This document shows, piece by piece, positions 29,601 to 37,733 of a stretch of 64,000 nucleotides of DNA. This DNA comes from Cyclobacteriaceae bacterium (lineage in GTDB: Bacteria; Bacteroidota; Bacteroidia; Cytophagales; Cyclobacteriaceae): the NCBI GenBank assembly GCA_016787755.1, contig JAEUUA010000002.1:186001-250000 (forward strand). Direction: 5' to 3'. The notes beneath the pieces were generated by a model. It did no database searches, had not been told where the DNA came from, and worked only from the letters and a program-made list of their open reading frames with translations. How positions within the stretch are numbered: the stretch's first letter is position 1; each line of letters begins with the position of its first letter. The translations under genes were made by a program, and so were the position numbers.

Positions 29601-32272
29601 GCTACAGACAAGTGTTGCAAGATCAAATTCAAGGGCTCATTGCGGCAGGGATTGGTGTAACTACCTCCGAAAAGCATGGCCGAATTTTCGTAAGACCTAT
29701 CGATCAAGTAACTGCCGAAGATCGAATATTATTTCAGGCGGTTGCCCGTATCATTATCTCCGATAAAAAAGGAACTCTGGAAGATCAGGTGAATAAGCGA
29801 TCAACGCTAAAGCAAGCAATTCCAAAGTTGGTCGCAGCTTCACACAATACAGAACTCGGTCAAAAGTTAGAACTTCCTAAAGATCTTCAGTTCTTCAATG
29901 GGAATGGGGGCTTCTCAGCGGATGGAAAAGAATATATCATTCTGTCGGGAAAAGGAAAACGCACGCCATTGCCGTGGATCAATGTGCTTGCCAATCCAAA
30001 CTTTGGAACCATAATTTCTGAAAGCGGTTCCTCTTATACATGGTTTGAAAATGCACATGAGTACCGACTTACGCCTTGGAAAAATGATCCGATTCTCGAT
30101 AACAGTGGCGAAGCCTTTTACATTCGTGATGAAGAGAGCGGACGCTTCTGGTCGCCCATGGGTCTTCCAACGCTAGGTCAATCTTCCTGCATTACCAAGC
30201 ATGGATTTGGGTATAGTAGGTTTGAGTATGCCGAGGATGGAATTCATTCTCATGTAGAGGTTCATGTGGATAAGGAAGCACCAATAAAATTTATTTCACT
30301 CTTGGTTACTAATAAATCGGGTCGTTCGCGTAAGCTTAGCGCAACCGGTTATGTTCAATGGATTTTGGGAGAATTGCGAACAAAATCTGTAATGCATATT
30401 TCAACCGAGTTTGATTCCGTTCATAAAGTGCTGATCGCGAGAAATCGATTCAATTCTGATTTTCAAAATTATGTTTCATTTTTTGAGGTTGATAATCCTA
30501 ACGCCACCTATACTACTGATCGTATTGAATTTATTGGGCGCAATGGTACGCTTCAGAATCCCGCGGCAATGGGTCGAACCCATTTGTCGGGTAAAACAGG
30601 AGCCTGTCTTGATTCTTGTAGTGCACTGCAAGTTCCCTTTGAGTTGGAACCGGGAGCCCAACAAAAAGTTGTTTTTAAGTTAGGAGCCGGAAAGAATTTA
30701 CAGGAAGCATTAACCACCATCAAGCATTTTAAAGCAAGTCCTTCCACTGATCAATCCCTTCATCAGGTTAAGGAATTTTGGCGCACAACCTTGGGTATAA
30801 TTCAAATTAGCACACCCGATCCATCCATTAACATCTTAGCAAATGGTTGGTTATTGTATCAGGTCCTTGCTTGCCGCCTTTGGGGACGTAGTGGTTTATA
30901 TCAGTCAGGGGGGGCGTTTGGATTCCGTGATCAATTACAAGATGTACTTGCTTTGATGCATGCACAACCTGAATTAACCCGGCAACAAATTTTAACCTGC
31001 GCGTCTCGCCAGTTTAGGGAAGGTGACGCTCAACATTGGTGGCATCCACCTACAGGTCGAGGGGTGAGGACGTTGTGTTCTGATGATTTTTTATGGCTGC
31101 CTTTTGTAACGAGTCGTTATGTAAAAACTACAGGTGACTTAACCGTGTTGAGTGAACAAGTCTCTTACCTCCAGGGTCGGAAGTTAAATCTGGAAGAAGA
31201 ATCCTATTATGATTTACCCATACTCTCAGATGAACGGGCAACTGTGTATGAACATTGCAAAAGAGCTATTGAGAACGCGCTTCGCTTTGGAGAGCATGGA
31301 TTGCCTCTCATGGGTTCAGGCGATTGGAACGATGGAATGAACATGGTAGGTATACAGGGAAAGGGAGAAAGTGTGTGGCTTGCTTTTTTTCTTTATGATG
31401 TCCTCAACCGCTTTACAAAAGTGGCCAACCTTGAAGGAGACCTGGAATTTGTTAATGAGTGCGAAAAGCAAGCAACTCAATTAAGAAACAATATTAATAC
31501 CCATGCGTGGGATGGTGATTGGTACATGCGCGCTTACTTTGATGATGGCACACCGCTGGGAACAAAAACTAACGATGAATGTAAAATAGATGCCATTTCT
31601 CAAAGCTGGTCGGTTTTGTCAAATGGTGGTGAAGCAGATCGATCGATTGCCTCCATGAAAGCGGCAAATAAATTTCTTATCAATCGCGATAAAGGCATCA
31701 TTCAATTGTTAGAACCTCCATTCGATGTCTCGGAACTTAATCCAGGTTATATAAAAGGATATGTTCCAGGCGTTCGTGAAAATGGTGGCCAGTATAGTCA
31801 TGCAGCAATTTGGATGGTGATGGCATTTGCAAAGTTGGGTGATAAAGAAAAGACTTCAGAATTGCTGAAGATGATCAATCCAATACATCATGGTGCTACC
31901 GCAGATCAGGTTTCTATTTATAAAGTGGAACCCTATGTAATGGCTGCTGATGTGTATGGAGTAGCTCCGCATATAGGTAGGGGAGGTTGGACCTGGTATA
32001 CAGGTTCAGCAGGGTGGATGTACCAACTTATTTTAGAGTCCTTTCTTGGATTTAAACGCGAAGGCAATAGGTTGAAATTTAACCCGTGCATCCCTAAAGC
32101 TTGGAATTCGTTCCGTTTGGTTTATCGCTATATGGAAACAACCTATTCTATATCGGTTCATCAAGGTAGTTCTGATTCGGCATCTTTGATGGTTGATGGT
32201 GTAATGCAACTTGAGGCCGTACTGCAAATGATGAATGATGGGAATGATCATGAAGTTAATCTTTATCTTTAA
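23606..32272 (+). CDS. Cyclic beta-1,2-glucan synthase (NdvB/ChvB-type)
   Basis: A giant inner-membrane enzyme of 2888 residues, close to the 2800-2900 of NdvB, ChvB and Brucella Cgs. It makes cyclic beta-1,2-glucans, osmoregulated periplasmic glucans. The order of parts fits the family. There is an N-terminal helical region, then membrane helices about 420-475. The GT84 glycosyltransferase region (about 500-830) has LDTDTQLPRDAAW (first Asp at 641) and RRHRW (786-790). Further membrane helices lie at about 830-1010. The central glucoamylase-like transglycosylation domain (about 1050-1560) includes PWGISES near 1443 and AHHQGMSFL near 1540. Two GH94-type carbohydrate-binding regions lie around 1600-1870 and 2150-2400. 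The C-terminal GH94-like phosphorylase domain has GDWNDG near 2573. All key motifs look intact. Confidence 0.93.
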   Translation: MKVSVPAIEELLSPLLTNIKKDNFTRKEVTDNPPFRAELYSTEQMEQHAKQLAIQHAVTFDQSTEQLLKQLSDNQKVLFHVNALLLTVVKEKKTITPAAEWLLDNFYLIEEQIRIAKRYLPRGYSKGLPKLTNGVAAGLPRVYALAIEIILHGDGHIDIHGLQSFIGAYQKEKNLTLGELWAVPIMLRLALIENLSRVAARIAVDRADTALANKWAKVIIDTAENNPKDIVLAIADMSRSNPPMVSAFVAEFARKLQWKGVELTLPLHWLEQQLSVTEDTINSMVLTENQNQASNQVSMSNSINSLRFLAKTDWRDFVESMSAVEHVLRTDVNKVYENMDFHTRDLYRHKIEIIARNSTLSETEVAQIAIDLARKNYEENETDKKKAHVGYYLHDEGVGQTEQAAKTQLSFIKSVKRGIKRSLPVFYGLIAFLLTLFLGTGMLIESAKDISVLWQVLIGVLSFISASQFALAIANWLATLWVKPTPLAKLNFSKGIPLENRTLVIVPTLLANPAQVEKLIEDLEVRFLSNRDPNLLFGLLTDFRDASDQNMPEDESLIQLAQNKIESLNRYYNRLTNDAFFLFHRPRLWNQVQNVWMGYERKRGKLSDLNHLIRGEGKEKFSLIVGDEAIYSTVKYVITLDTDTQLPRDAAWKLVGLMAHPLNHPVYDEKKKRVVDGYTIIQPRVAISLHGATRSGFTQLHENDSGIDPYTRVTSDVYQDLFSEGSFIGKGIYEVDAFEKALRNRFPENRILSHDLLEGSYARCGFSSDIQFYEEYPSRYQTDISRRHRWIRGDWQIGNWFLPIIPGPDGGPKRNPISMLSRWKIFDNIRRSLTPISHVGLLILSWIVLPNPWVLTIAIIGVMLMPSALTSLWGAIWKPREIGFTQHINNTVGLTSKSILQSLFAIVCLPYEAFVNLDAIVRTLWRIHISRKNLLEWNPSGFSHKRSHGLLNTYRTMWIAPAIGAGLVAYFIITGSFLQLLSSAPFLVMWLLSPAVVSFLDKPLVTSKSELKEDQKMYLHELARKTWLFFENLVGEDDNWLPPDNIQQYPIPVIAHRTSPTNIGLSLLANLSAYDFGYSTVTQLITRTTNTFNTLQKLDRYQGHFYNWYDTQTLTVLNPRYVSTVDSGNLAGHLLTLRQGLLTIQHKRIIEPQIIQGLQDTLRVAAHEITSNEGELQASLMLLHNSIETKNFQLPALKLHLEQILKQFQQFTTSVFIMEDTTLAAFAKEVRMILEELIIFAPWLSAPIPEKFKNLEFVNEIPTLSELARQDNEDQEELRKLLDGENSEEERRWLLQVIESLKNVSDSARTRITTLNTLAMQTSEFAEMEYDFLYDKTQHLLAIGYHVTDHSRDVSYYDLLASEARLSFFVAIAQGKIPQESWFALGRRLTTVGNAPVLLSWSGSMFEYLMPNLVMPTYENTLLDEMNIGTVKKQIEYGEQQGVPWGISESCYNLVDAHLTYQYRAFGVPGLGFKRGLGQDLVIAPYATVLSLMVDPKASYDNLVRMKKEGFEGIYGFYEAIDYTPNRLLRGQKHAIIQTFMAHHQGMSFLSLAYLLLNQPMQKRFEADTQFQTALLLLQEQVPKASGFYLGASDHEDIIPVSSTSEFRYIETAHTPVPEVKMLSNGRYFVMLTNAGGGYSRWRETAVTRWHEDSVRDNWGTFCYIKDLDKNEYWSIAHQPTLKEADHYEAIFSQGKVEFRRRDDKIETYTVVVVSPEDDVEVRRIQLINHSGTGRKLSITSYGEVVLAASSADESHPAFSNLFVQTEIKEHQHAIICTRRPRSKEERPPWMFHLMKVDGVSTKEVSYETDRSRFIGRGNTLMHPQVLNDSKPLSGAQGSVLDPIVSIRYALTLDAGESVIIDMVTGIADTQESNQHLIDKYQDRHLRDRAFDLSWTHSQVLLRQIGATEADAQLYGKLASSILYLNPALRAQPSVVLRNQRQQSSLWSYSISGDLPIVLLIISDSENISIVKQLIKAKAYWQMKGLAVDLVILNEDSGGYRQVLQDQIQGLIAAGIGVTTSEKHGRIFVRPIDQVTAEDRILFQAVARIIISDKKGTLEDQVNKRSTLKQAIPKLVAASHNTELGQKLELPKDLQFFNGNGGFSADGKEYIILSGKGKRTPLPWINVLANPNFGTIISESGSSYTWFENAHEYRLTPWKNDPILDNSGEAFYIRDEESGRFWSPMGLPTLGQSSCITKHGFGYSRFEYAEDGIHSHVEVHVDKEAPIKFISLLVTNKSGRSRKLSATGYVQWILGELRTKSVMHISTEFDSVHKVLIARNRFNSDFQNYVSFFEVDNPNATYTTDRIEFIGRNGTLQNPAAMGRTHLSGKTGACLDSCSALQVPFELEPGAQQKVVFKLGAGKNLQEALTTIKHFKASPSTDQSLHQVKEFWRTTLGIIQISTPDPSINILANGWLLYQVLACRLWGRSGLYQSGGAFGFRDQLQDVLALMHAQPELTRQQILTCASRQFREGDAQHWWHPPTGRGVRTLCSDDFLWLPFVTSRYVKTTGDLTVLSEQVSYLQGRKLNLEEESYYDLPILSDERATVYEHCKRAIENALRFGEHGLPLMGSGDWNDGMNMVGIQGKGESVWLAFFLYDVLNRFTKVANLEGDLEFVNECEKQATQLRNNINTHAWDGDWYMRAYFDDGTPLGTKTNDECKIDAISQSWSVLSNGGEADRSIASMKAANKFLINRDKGIIQLLEPPFDVSELNPGYIKGYVPGVRENGGQYSHAAIWMVMAFAKLGDKEKTSELLKMINPIHHGATADQVSIYKVEPYVMAADVYGVAPHIGRGGWTWYTGSAGWMYQLILESFLGFKREGNRLKFNPCIPKAWNSFRLVYRYMETTYSISVHQGSSDSASLMVDGVMQLEAVLQMMNDGNDHEVNLYL

Positions 32273-32771
32273 GAATAATTTTATCTATGAAAGAAAAGCA
32301 GAGCTGTAAGTAAGGAATTCTATAAGCGGGACAGACACCTAACCTTTTTCTTGGCATGAGTAGAAGAGATTCTGTTTTCTGTAGGTAAAGGATGAGGTTA
32401 TTTTCTCTTATTACTTTTCAATGGATTTATTGAATTCCTTATTCCATTGGAGAGTGCCCGTCACCATAAACTAAAAACAAAGCGCTCCCGGTCTCGTTCC
32501 ATATCAGGCAATCCGTGCCTGGTATAAATCTTATTATTATTGATTACCAAATTAAATGAGTGTGTTTAAAGTTTCATCTGGGTGCAGGTCAGAGGTGTTT
32601 AAGATTTTATTTTATTTTCTAACAATACCGAGCGATTAAATAGATTGAGAGATAAATTCTCGACCTTTATTCCTAGTGTCTTTAATTTATGTTGATCTGT
32701 TTGTTTAAAATAAGGGCGCACACTTTTTTAGTATAGCAGGCATTAGGAATTAATCAAAGGTTTCTTTGCAT
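32273..32771. other. 500-bp gap with short coding-like fragments, no complete gene
   Basis: No ORF with a plausible start was found. On the minus strand, 32439-32543 reads through a protein-like segment (IPGTDCLIWNETGSALF, then VYGDGHSPME and stop) with no start codon, and 32600-32730 contains a second open stretch. A short inverted repeat CAGGCA/TGCCTG lies near 32508-32522. The region could hold remnants of older genes. Confidence 0.4.
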
Positions 32772-32921
32772 TTATCTCCTTACTCGAATAATTTGAAGTA
32801 GAATTGAAATTACCGCAATGACTAAGAGAACATGAATTATGCCTGTTAAACTGTAGACAAAAACGCCTAGCAGCCAACCGATAACAAGTATAACTGCGAT
32901 TAAATAAAGTAAATTATTCAT
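32772..32921 (-). CDS. lmo0937-family small membrane protein
   Basis: A protein of 49 residues starting at 32921 (MNNLLYLIAVILVIGWLLG). An in-frame upstream Met at 33005 would add 28 residues that look non-coding. Two hydrophobic helices flank a short turn (FVYSLTG), and the protein ends in IRVRR. This is the pattern of the lmo0937 family, typically about 50 residues, often induced by envelope or osmotic stress. It is monocistronic and faces away from the response regulator genes. On the minus strand upstream, TGGCATAGCGTTTTC resembles a degenerate sigma-54 promoter, lacking the invariant GC. Confidence 0.8.
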   Translation of the reverse strand: MNNLLYLIAVILVIGWLLGVFVYSLTGIIHVLLVIAVISILLQIIRVRR

Positions 32922-33120
32922 AAAGTTTGAAAGTTGGTTTTGCGTGGTAATGAAAACGCTATGCCAGCACGATTCTACTATCCGAAAGGTGTTTATGGGA
33001 TGCATCTGGGTAATAATTACCTGATGAGTGTGGCATTAATACCCCAGATTTGGGAATTGAGGTTCCTCTGATAAGCTGGTTGGTTTGGCATGATTTTCAC
33101 TTTCTAATTCAACAATCGAT

Positions 33121-33285
33121 ATGGATATGGAAGTTTTTCAATTTGTAATCTCATTCGTAATATCTTTTCTTTTGACTTATTTAGTGGGTATGATTTCAGT
33201 TGTGGCGTTGTTTAAAATTTTTTTTACAGTCGAACATGGTACCCAACCTTCCGCAGATAAGTTAAAGGAAACAAATATTATATAG
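33121..33285 (+). CDS. Small single-helix membrane protein upstream of a response regulator
   Basis: A 54-codon ORF beginning MDMEVFQFVISF and ending KLKETNII. One long or two short hydrophobic helices span about residues 5-36, followed by a polar C-terminus. It lies 9 bp before the receiver gene at 33295, so the two are probably co-transcribed. Its size and its place in an island of small membrane proteins argue that it is real, though coding support is limited to an open frame and composition. Upstream, TTTGGCATGATTTTCAC (near 33088) has a good -24 half of a sigma-54 promoter but a poor -12 half. Confidence 0.6.
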   Translation: MDMEVFQFVISFVISFLLTYLVGMISVVALFKIFFTVEHGTQPSADKLKETNII

Positions 33286-33294
33286 CGAATTGAT

Positions 33295-33648
33295 ATGATC
33301 AAGGCATTAATTGTTGAAGATGAGGTGGATTTGTGTCAGCTATTATCTCTTCAATTGAGGGTTATGGGTGTATCAAATGAATATGTGAATACCGTAAAGG
33401 AGGCAAAACGAAAAATTCAGGATAACCGTTACGAATTAATGTTTCTTGATTTGAATCTTACGGATGGAAGTGGATTTGAAGTACTTTCCATGCTAAATGA
33501 TTCTGGAAATAATTTAAGAGTAGTGGTAGTAAGTGCTTATGATGTTGAACGTAAAAAGGCGCTTGACCTCGGTGCTGATTTTTTTATTGCCAAACCATTT
33601 ACAAAAAAAGCAATTGAACATATAGTTCAGTTGTTTCTAAAAAATTAA
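33295..33648 (+). CDS. Single-domain response regulator
   Basis: A receiver domain only, 117 residues. The acidic pocket (Glu 8, Asp 9), phosphoacceptor Asp 52 (MFLDLNLTDGSG) and Lys near 100 (FIAKPF) are all present. It lies 21 bp upstream of the sigma-54 regulator gene, with which it is clearly co-transcribed. It may compete for phosphate or relay it between the nearby CHASE3 kinase and the enhancer-binding regulator. The small membrane protein gene precedes it. Confidence 0.92.
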   Translation: MIKALIVEDEVDLCQLLSLQLRVMGVSNEYVNTVKEAKRKIQDNRYELMFLDLNLTDGSGFEVLSMLNDSGNNLRVVVVSAYDVERKKALDLGADFFIAKPFTKKAIEHIVQLFLKN

Positions 33649-33669
33649 GTTAGTAATTTCCAATTTACC

Positions 33670-35043
33670 ATGGCTGGATTAATACTTATTATCGATGACG
33701 ACAGAGACCTCTGTAAGGTGCTTTCAACATTTCTTAAAAAAAAAGAGTATGAGGTTGAAGTAGCTCAAACCGGTGAAGATGGGCTTAAGATTCTTCGTGA
33801 ACATGAGTTTGATTTGGTGTTGTGCGATTTTCGCCTTCCAGACATGACTGGTGTAGAGACATTGCGAAAGATTAAAGTAATAAACCCCAAAGTAGCCGTT
33901 GTTATCATTACGGGATATAGCGATGTACGTACAGCGGTGGAAACTTTTAAGTATGGGGCAAATGATTATGTTACTAAACCTCTTTACCCCGATGAACTAC
34001 TGGTTACTATTAAAGAAACAATTCAAAAGAATAAAGAGCGTTCTGGTCAATCCGAAAAATCAGCTGAGCATGTTTCAAAACCAATTCAGACTACTGATAA
34101 ATTTATTAAGGGACCTAGTCCTCAATCGGCAACTGTTCAACGGCATATTGAGTTAATCGCACCTTCAGACATGTCTGTGATCATAGAAGGCGAAACAGGC
34201 ACTGGAAAGGAGTTTGTTGCTCTGTCAATCCATAAGCTAAGCAGCCGGGTTGATAAACCATTTATAGCCATCGATTGTGGGGCATTGCCAAAAGAATTGG
34301 CGGGTAGCGAATTGTTTGGTCATGTAAAAGGATCTTTTACTGGAGCTGTGAATGATAAGCCCGGTAGTTTTGAAATTGCAAATGGAGGAACGATATTTTT
34401 AGATGAAATAGGTAATCTGAGTTATGAAAATCAGATTAAACTACTGCGGGTAATTCAGGAACGAAAGATTAAGAGAATAGGTGCCAATAAAGACACCTCT
34501 ATTGATGTTCGCATTCTGGTGGCCACGAATGAAGATCTAGGAAAAGCCCTAAAGGAAGGTCGCTTTCGCGAAGATCTCTATCATCGATTGAATGAATTTA
34601 AAATTTCACTTCTTCCTTTGCGTGATCGCCAGGATGATATTTTAACATTTGCCAATCATTTTCTAAAAAATGCAAATTCCTCTCTAAATCGAGAAGTTGA
34701 AGGCTTTTCTGCTGAAGTTATTAATTACTTTATGAAGTATGAGTGGTACGGTAATTTGCGTGAGTTGAATAATGTAGTTAAGCGCTCCGTTCTATTGACA
34801 ACGGGCAAAACGATTGAGGGTGATAGTTTACCACATGAAATAACCAGACCTGGTTCCGCTACCGAAAACTCGTATGTGAATGACGAAAACATCTTAAAAT
34901 CTGTTGCCGGCAATGCTGAGCGTCAGGCCATATTGGATGCCTTGGAGAAAGTGAACAATAATAAATCTAAGGCCGCTGCAGTTTTGAATATTGATCGAAA
35001 GACCCTATATAATAAATTGAAGTTGTATAAAATTCAAGAATAA
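33670..35043 (+). CDS. Sigma-54-dependent response regulator (NtrC/AtoC type)
   Basis: An enhancer-binding activator of 457 residues. An N-terminal receiver (about 1-120) has phosphoacceptor Asp 53 (LCDFRLPDMTG). The AAA+ domain (about 145-380) shows Walker A GETGTGKE near 173, the sigma-54-contacting loop as GSFTGA (221-226, a common variant of GAFTGA), LDEIGNLS, and RFREDLYHRLN. A C-terminal Fis-type helix-turn-helix (NNNKSKAAAVLNIDRKTLYNKL) binds DNA. It activates promoters with a GG-N10-GC core, one of which lies at 41294-41310. The histidine kinase at 35937 is the likely partner. Confidence 0.95.
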   Translation: MAGLILIIDDDRDLCKVLSTFLKKKEYEVEVAQTGEDGLKILREHEFDLVLCDFRLPDMTGVETLRKIKVINPKVAVVIITGYSDVRTAVETFKYGANDYVTKPLYPDELLVTIKETIQKNKERSGQSEKSAEHVSKPIQTTDKFIKGPSPQSATVQRHIELIAPSDMSVIIEGETGTGKEFVALSIHKLSSRVDKPFIAIDCGALPKELAGSELFGHVKGSFTGAVNDKPGSFEIANGGTIFLDEIGNLSYENQIKLLRVIQERKIKRIGANKDTSIDVRILVATNEDLGKALKEGRFREDLYHRLNEFKISLLPLRDRQDDILTFANHFLKNANSSLNREVEGFSAEVINYFMKYEWYGNLRELNNVVKRSVLLTTGKTIEGDSLPHEITRPGSATENSYVNDENILKSVAGNAERQAILDALEKVNNNKSKAAAVLNIDRKTLYNKLKLYKIQE

Positions 35044-35078
35044 AAAAAGGAGATTATAAATGATCTCCTTTTTTTATT
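35042..35078. terminator. Bidirectional intrinsic terminator
   Basis: AAAAAAAGGAGAT (35042-35054) pairs with ATCTCCTTTTTTT (35063-35075). It serves the sigma-54 regulator gene on plus and the barrel gene on minus. Confidence 0.9.
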
Positions 35079-35085
35079 CTTCTTC

Positions 35086-35721
35086 TTAATCTAATTTATT
35101 TCCAAGATTAAAGGCCACATAAAGTTGAGCATTAGAATTTTTTGAATCACCTAATAATGACTTAGCACCATTACTTTTTGCGACTTCAGATAATCCGTAA
35201 TTATACCTGGCACCTACCTGCATAGCTCCAAAGTTGAGACCAAATCCACCTGCCACACCAAAGTCAACCGTGTTTAAGTCATCTCTATCAATGTTATCGG
35301 TTCCATTTGAAAAATCACCATCATATTTAATGTTAGCTGAAAGTAGGTAACCGGCATACGGGCCAACATGAATTTCTGCAGTCTTACCAAGTTTAATAAC
35401 TGCCAATACAGGAAGATCCAGATAATTTGTGTTTAAAGTCACATTTTGATTAAAGGTTCCGGTGTATTCCCATCTTGACCCTTTCGTTGAGAAAAGGAGT
35501 TCAGGTTGAATGGCAAATACATCGCTTGATAAAATTTGGCCATAAAGTCCGAGATTAAAGCCAAAGCGGGCATTTTCATCGGTTACATCATCGACATACA
35601 GATTTGTGACATTTAGCCCACCTTTAATCCCCATTCTGCGATCTTGTGCTTGGGCTGATGTGGAAATAAAAATGTAACCGAACAGAAATAATAGGGCACC
35701 CGCTGATTTTAAGATTTTCAT
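35086..35721 (-). CDS. PorT-like outer-membrane beta-barrel protein
   Basis: A protein of 211 residues. The signal peptide is about 1-25 (STSAQAQD). The mature part starts RRMGIKGGLNVTNLYVDD, the classic opening of outer-membrane beta-barrels of the PF13568 group (PorT family), and continues with eight strands: FGFNLGLYGQI, FAIQPELLFSTKG, AEIHVGPYAGYLLSANI, and a final LYVAFNLG. Proteins of this type are common surface barrels in Bacteroidota. Position between the sigma-54 regulator and its probable kinase suggests a link to the same response. It is monocistronic. Confidence 0.88.
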   Translation of the reverse strand: MKILKSAGALLFLFGYIFISTSAQAQDRRMGIKGGLNVTNLYVDDVTDENARFGFNLGLYGQILSSDVFAIQPELLFSTKGSRWEYTGTFNQNVTLNTNYLDLPVLAVIKLGKTAEIHVGPYAGYLLSANIKYDGDFSNGTDNIDRDDLNTVDFGVAGGFGLNFGAMQVGARYNYGLSEVAKSNGAKSLLGDSKNSNAQLYVAFNLGNKLD

Positions 35722-35810
35722 AATTAATAAGTTTTAAATTTCACTTATTCCATGATAATACTATACCAACCTAAAAAACAGGTTAAATTTGTATGTAGTA
35801 ACGATGTTGG

Positions 35811-35912
35811 CTCGTGTGGTGTAGAAATTGTAGAATGGATTTCATCCACCTGTAGAAGTTGCGCCACACTAATTCGTAGAAAGAAGCCATAGATAAATGG
35901 CGCAGTAATTGT
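35811..35912 (+). promoter_or_regulatory. Repeat-rich control region and sigma-54-like promoter of the CHASE3 kinase gene
   Basis: TGTAGAA recurs (near 35820 and 35850, with TGTAGAA-like copies between and after), inside nested inverted repeats (GTGTGG...CCACAC and TGGAT-TTC-ATCCA). Downstream, TGGCGCAGTAATTGT (35898-35912) matches a sigma-54 promoter except that the invariant -12 GC reads GT. CCACCTGTA (35847-35855) recurs upstream of the good sigma-54 promoter at 41294. Confidence 0.35.
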
Positions 35913-35936
35913 CCGTACTATTTCTAAGTATCTGCT

Positions 35937-37682
35937 ATGAGCCTGACTAGAATTCGAATTATTTTCACTGTTATCCTGGTAGTGTTGATCTCAATATGTT
36001 TTCTGACTTACCGAAATGTAAGTAATTACATGCAGGAAGTAGCCAAGGTGCGGCATACGAATGAGATCATAAATACGACACAACAAATTCTTTCCTCTAT
36101 CAAGGATGCGGAAACTGGCCATCGTGGATTTCAATTAAGTGATGATGAGTATTACCTTAAACCCTATAAGCAGGCGCTGATAGCAATTCCTGAAAATTTT
36201 AAAGTGTTAGATAACCTATCTAAAGACGATCAAACTTTGAGAAATAAAGTTGATACGCTTGGATTATTAATTAATAATCAGTTCCGAATCATTGCAAGAA
36301 TTTTAAACACGACCAAACGCAATAACCTCGTGTTGGAACCTGAAGAACTAAAATTATTGGCGGATGGGAGGGCTAATATGGATTCAATCAGAAGCTTGAG
36401 CAATCTTATCGTGATTGGAGAGCAAAGTAAAATGGTAGAAGCTTTGGAAAATGAAGGTGGCTTTAAGGATCTTGCCCCCACAACATTTCTAGCCACGGCC
36501 TTAATTGCTTGTGGTGCCGTTTTTCTGCTCTTTACCAGAGCCGTTTTGTTGATTCAGGATCGTGACGTAAAATCAATCGAGCTTCGTACTGCGCTTGATA
36601 ATCTTCAGAAAGAGGTGCAAATCAGAAAGTTTACTCAAATCCTGCTTCGAAATGTGTGGGATAATTCCCCGGATGTGATTCAGGTTTTTGGTGCTATTCG
36701 TGACGCCACCGGAAAAATATGCAATTTTAAATTTATTATGGCCAACAAGGCAGCAACGCTTTTGATTGATCGAGATGAAGAGTATCTTTTAAGTCATACG
36801 CTGTTGGAAGTATATCCTGATTATGAAGGAGATTTAATTGAAGAGTATAAGGAGGTAGTGGAAAAAGGTATTACCTATAAAAGAGAACAACAATTTGAAG
36901 TGAATCATGAGGCAAGATGGTTTAAGTTGGTAGCCGTTCGATTTGAAGATGGGCTTGTAGTTACATTTTCTGATATAACAGACGATAAAATGAGCGCACT
37001 TCTGATACACAAGGCAGAAAGGTTATCGATGACTGGAAAAATCGCACGCACCATTGCTCATGAAATCAGAAATCCTCTCACTAATTTAAATCTGGCTTTA
37101 GAAAATCTGAAAGATGAAATGCCAAAAACAGAAACCGCAAAAATATATTCTGAAATCATCAGCAGGAATTCAAATAGAATAGAGAAATTAATCAGCGACT
37201 TGTTGAATTCATCAAAGCCCAAAGAACTTCAGCTCGAGTTGATTTCTATCAATGAGCTATTGGAAGATGCACTGCTGTTAGCGAAAGATAGGATCAATCT
37301 TAAAAACGTAACCCTATCGACAACTTACGCTTCCGAGTTGCCGCGTTTATATGTAGATCGCGAAGAGATAAAAATTGCTTTGTTGAATATTATCATCAAT
37401 GGTATTGAAGCTATTGATAAAGAACATGGAGAACTTAAAATAAGTACCTTTCGGGTAAAGGATACAGTTCGAATCAATATTCATGATAATGGAATTGGAA
37501 TTGCAAAGTCAGAGCTTAATAAATTATTTGATCCCTTCTACACAAATAAACCGAATGGCACCGGCCTGGGATTAACATCAACACTAAATATACTTTCAAG
37601 CCATAATGCAACAGTTGTTGTCAATAGCACGGTGGGGGCAGGAACTACATTTACATTACAATTTAAGCTAGCAGAAATGTGA
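35937..37682 (+). CDS. Sensor histidine kinase with CHASE3 domain
   Basis: A membrane sensor kinase of 581 residues. Helix 1 (about 7-25) and helix 2 (about 180-203) bracket a CHASE3 periplasmic sensor domain (DAETGHRGFQLSDDEYYLKPY). A PAS-like region follows (about 235-350), then the dimerisation/phosphoacceptor domain with His 375 in IAHEIRNPLTN, and the ATPase domain with NIIINGIEAI, HDNGIGIAKSEL and GTGLGLTS. It lacks an attached receiver. Its likely partner is the sigma-54 regulator 0.9 kb upstream, which has no other kinase nearby. CHASE3 domains are often linked to envelope or extracellular signals. Confidence 0.93.
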   Translation: MSLTRIRIIFTVILVVLISICFLTYRNVSNYMQEVAKVRHTNEIINTTQQILSSIKDAETGHRGFQLSDDEYYLKPYKQALIAIPENFKVLDNLSKDDQTLRNKVDTLGLLINNQFRIIARILNTTKRNNLVLEPEELKLLADGRANMDSIRSLSNLIVIGEQSKMVEALENEGGFKDLAPTTFLATALIACGAVFLLFTRAVLLIQDRDVKSIELRTALDNLQKEVQIRKFTQILLRNVWDNSPDVIQVFGAIRDATGKICNFKFIMANKAATLLIDRDEEYLLSHTLLEVYPDYEGDLIEEYKEVVEKGITYKREQQFEVNHEARWFKLVAVRFEDGLVVTFSDITDDKMSALLIHKAERLSMTGKIARTIAHEIRNPLTNLNLALENLKDEMPKTETAKIYSEIISRNSNRIEKLISDLLNSSKPKELQLELISINELLEDALLLAKDRINLKNVTLSTTYASELPRLYVDREEIKIALLNIIINGIEAIDKEHGELKISTFRVKDTVRINIHDNGIGIAKSELNKLFDPFYTNKPNGTGLGLTSTLNILSSHNATVVVNSTVGAGTTFTLQFKLAEM

Positions 37683-37733
37683 AAGACCGGCTTGGTTAAG
37701 AAAGTGCCTTTGTGGTTCAGGGAATTTAATTGG

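Noticed and set aside
32922..33005. In-frame extension of the lmo0937-like gene
   Set aside because: The 28 added residues are polar and unlike the family, which begins directly with the first helix.
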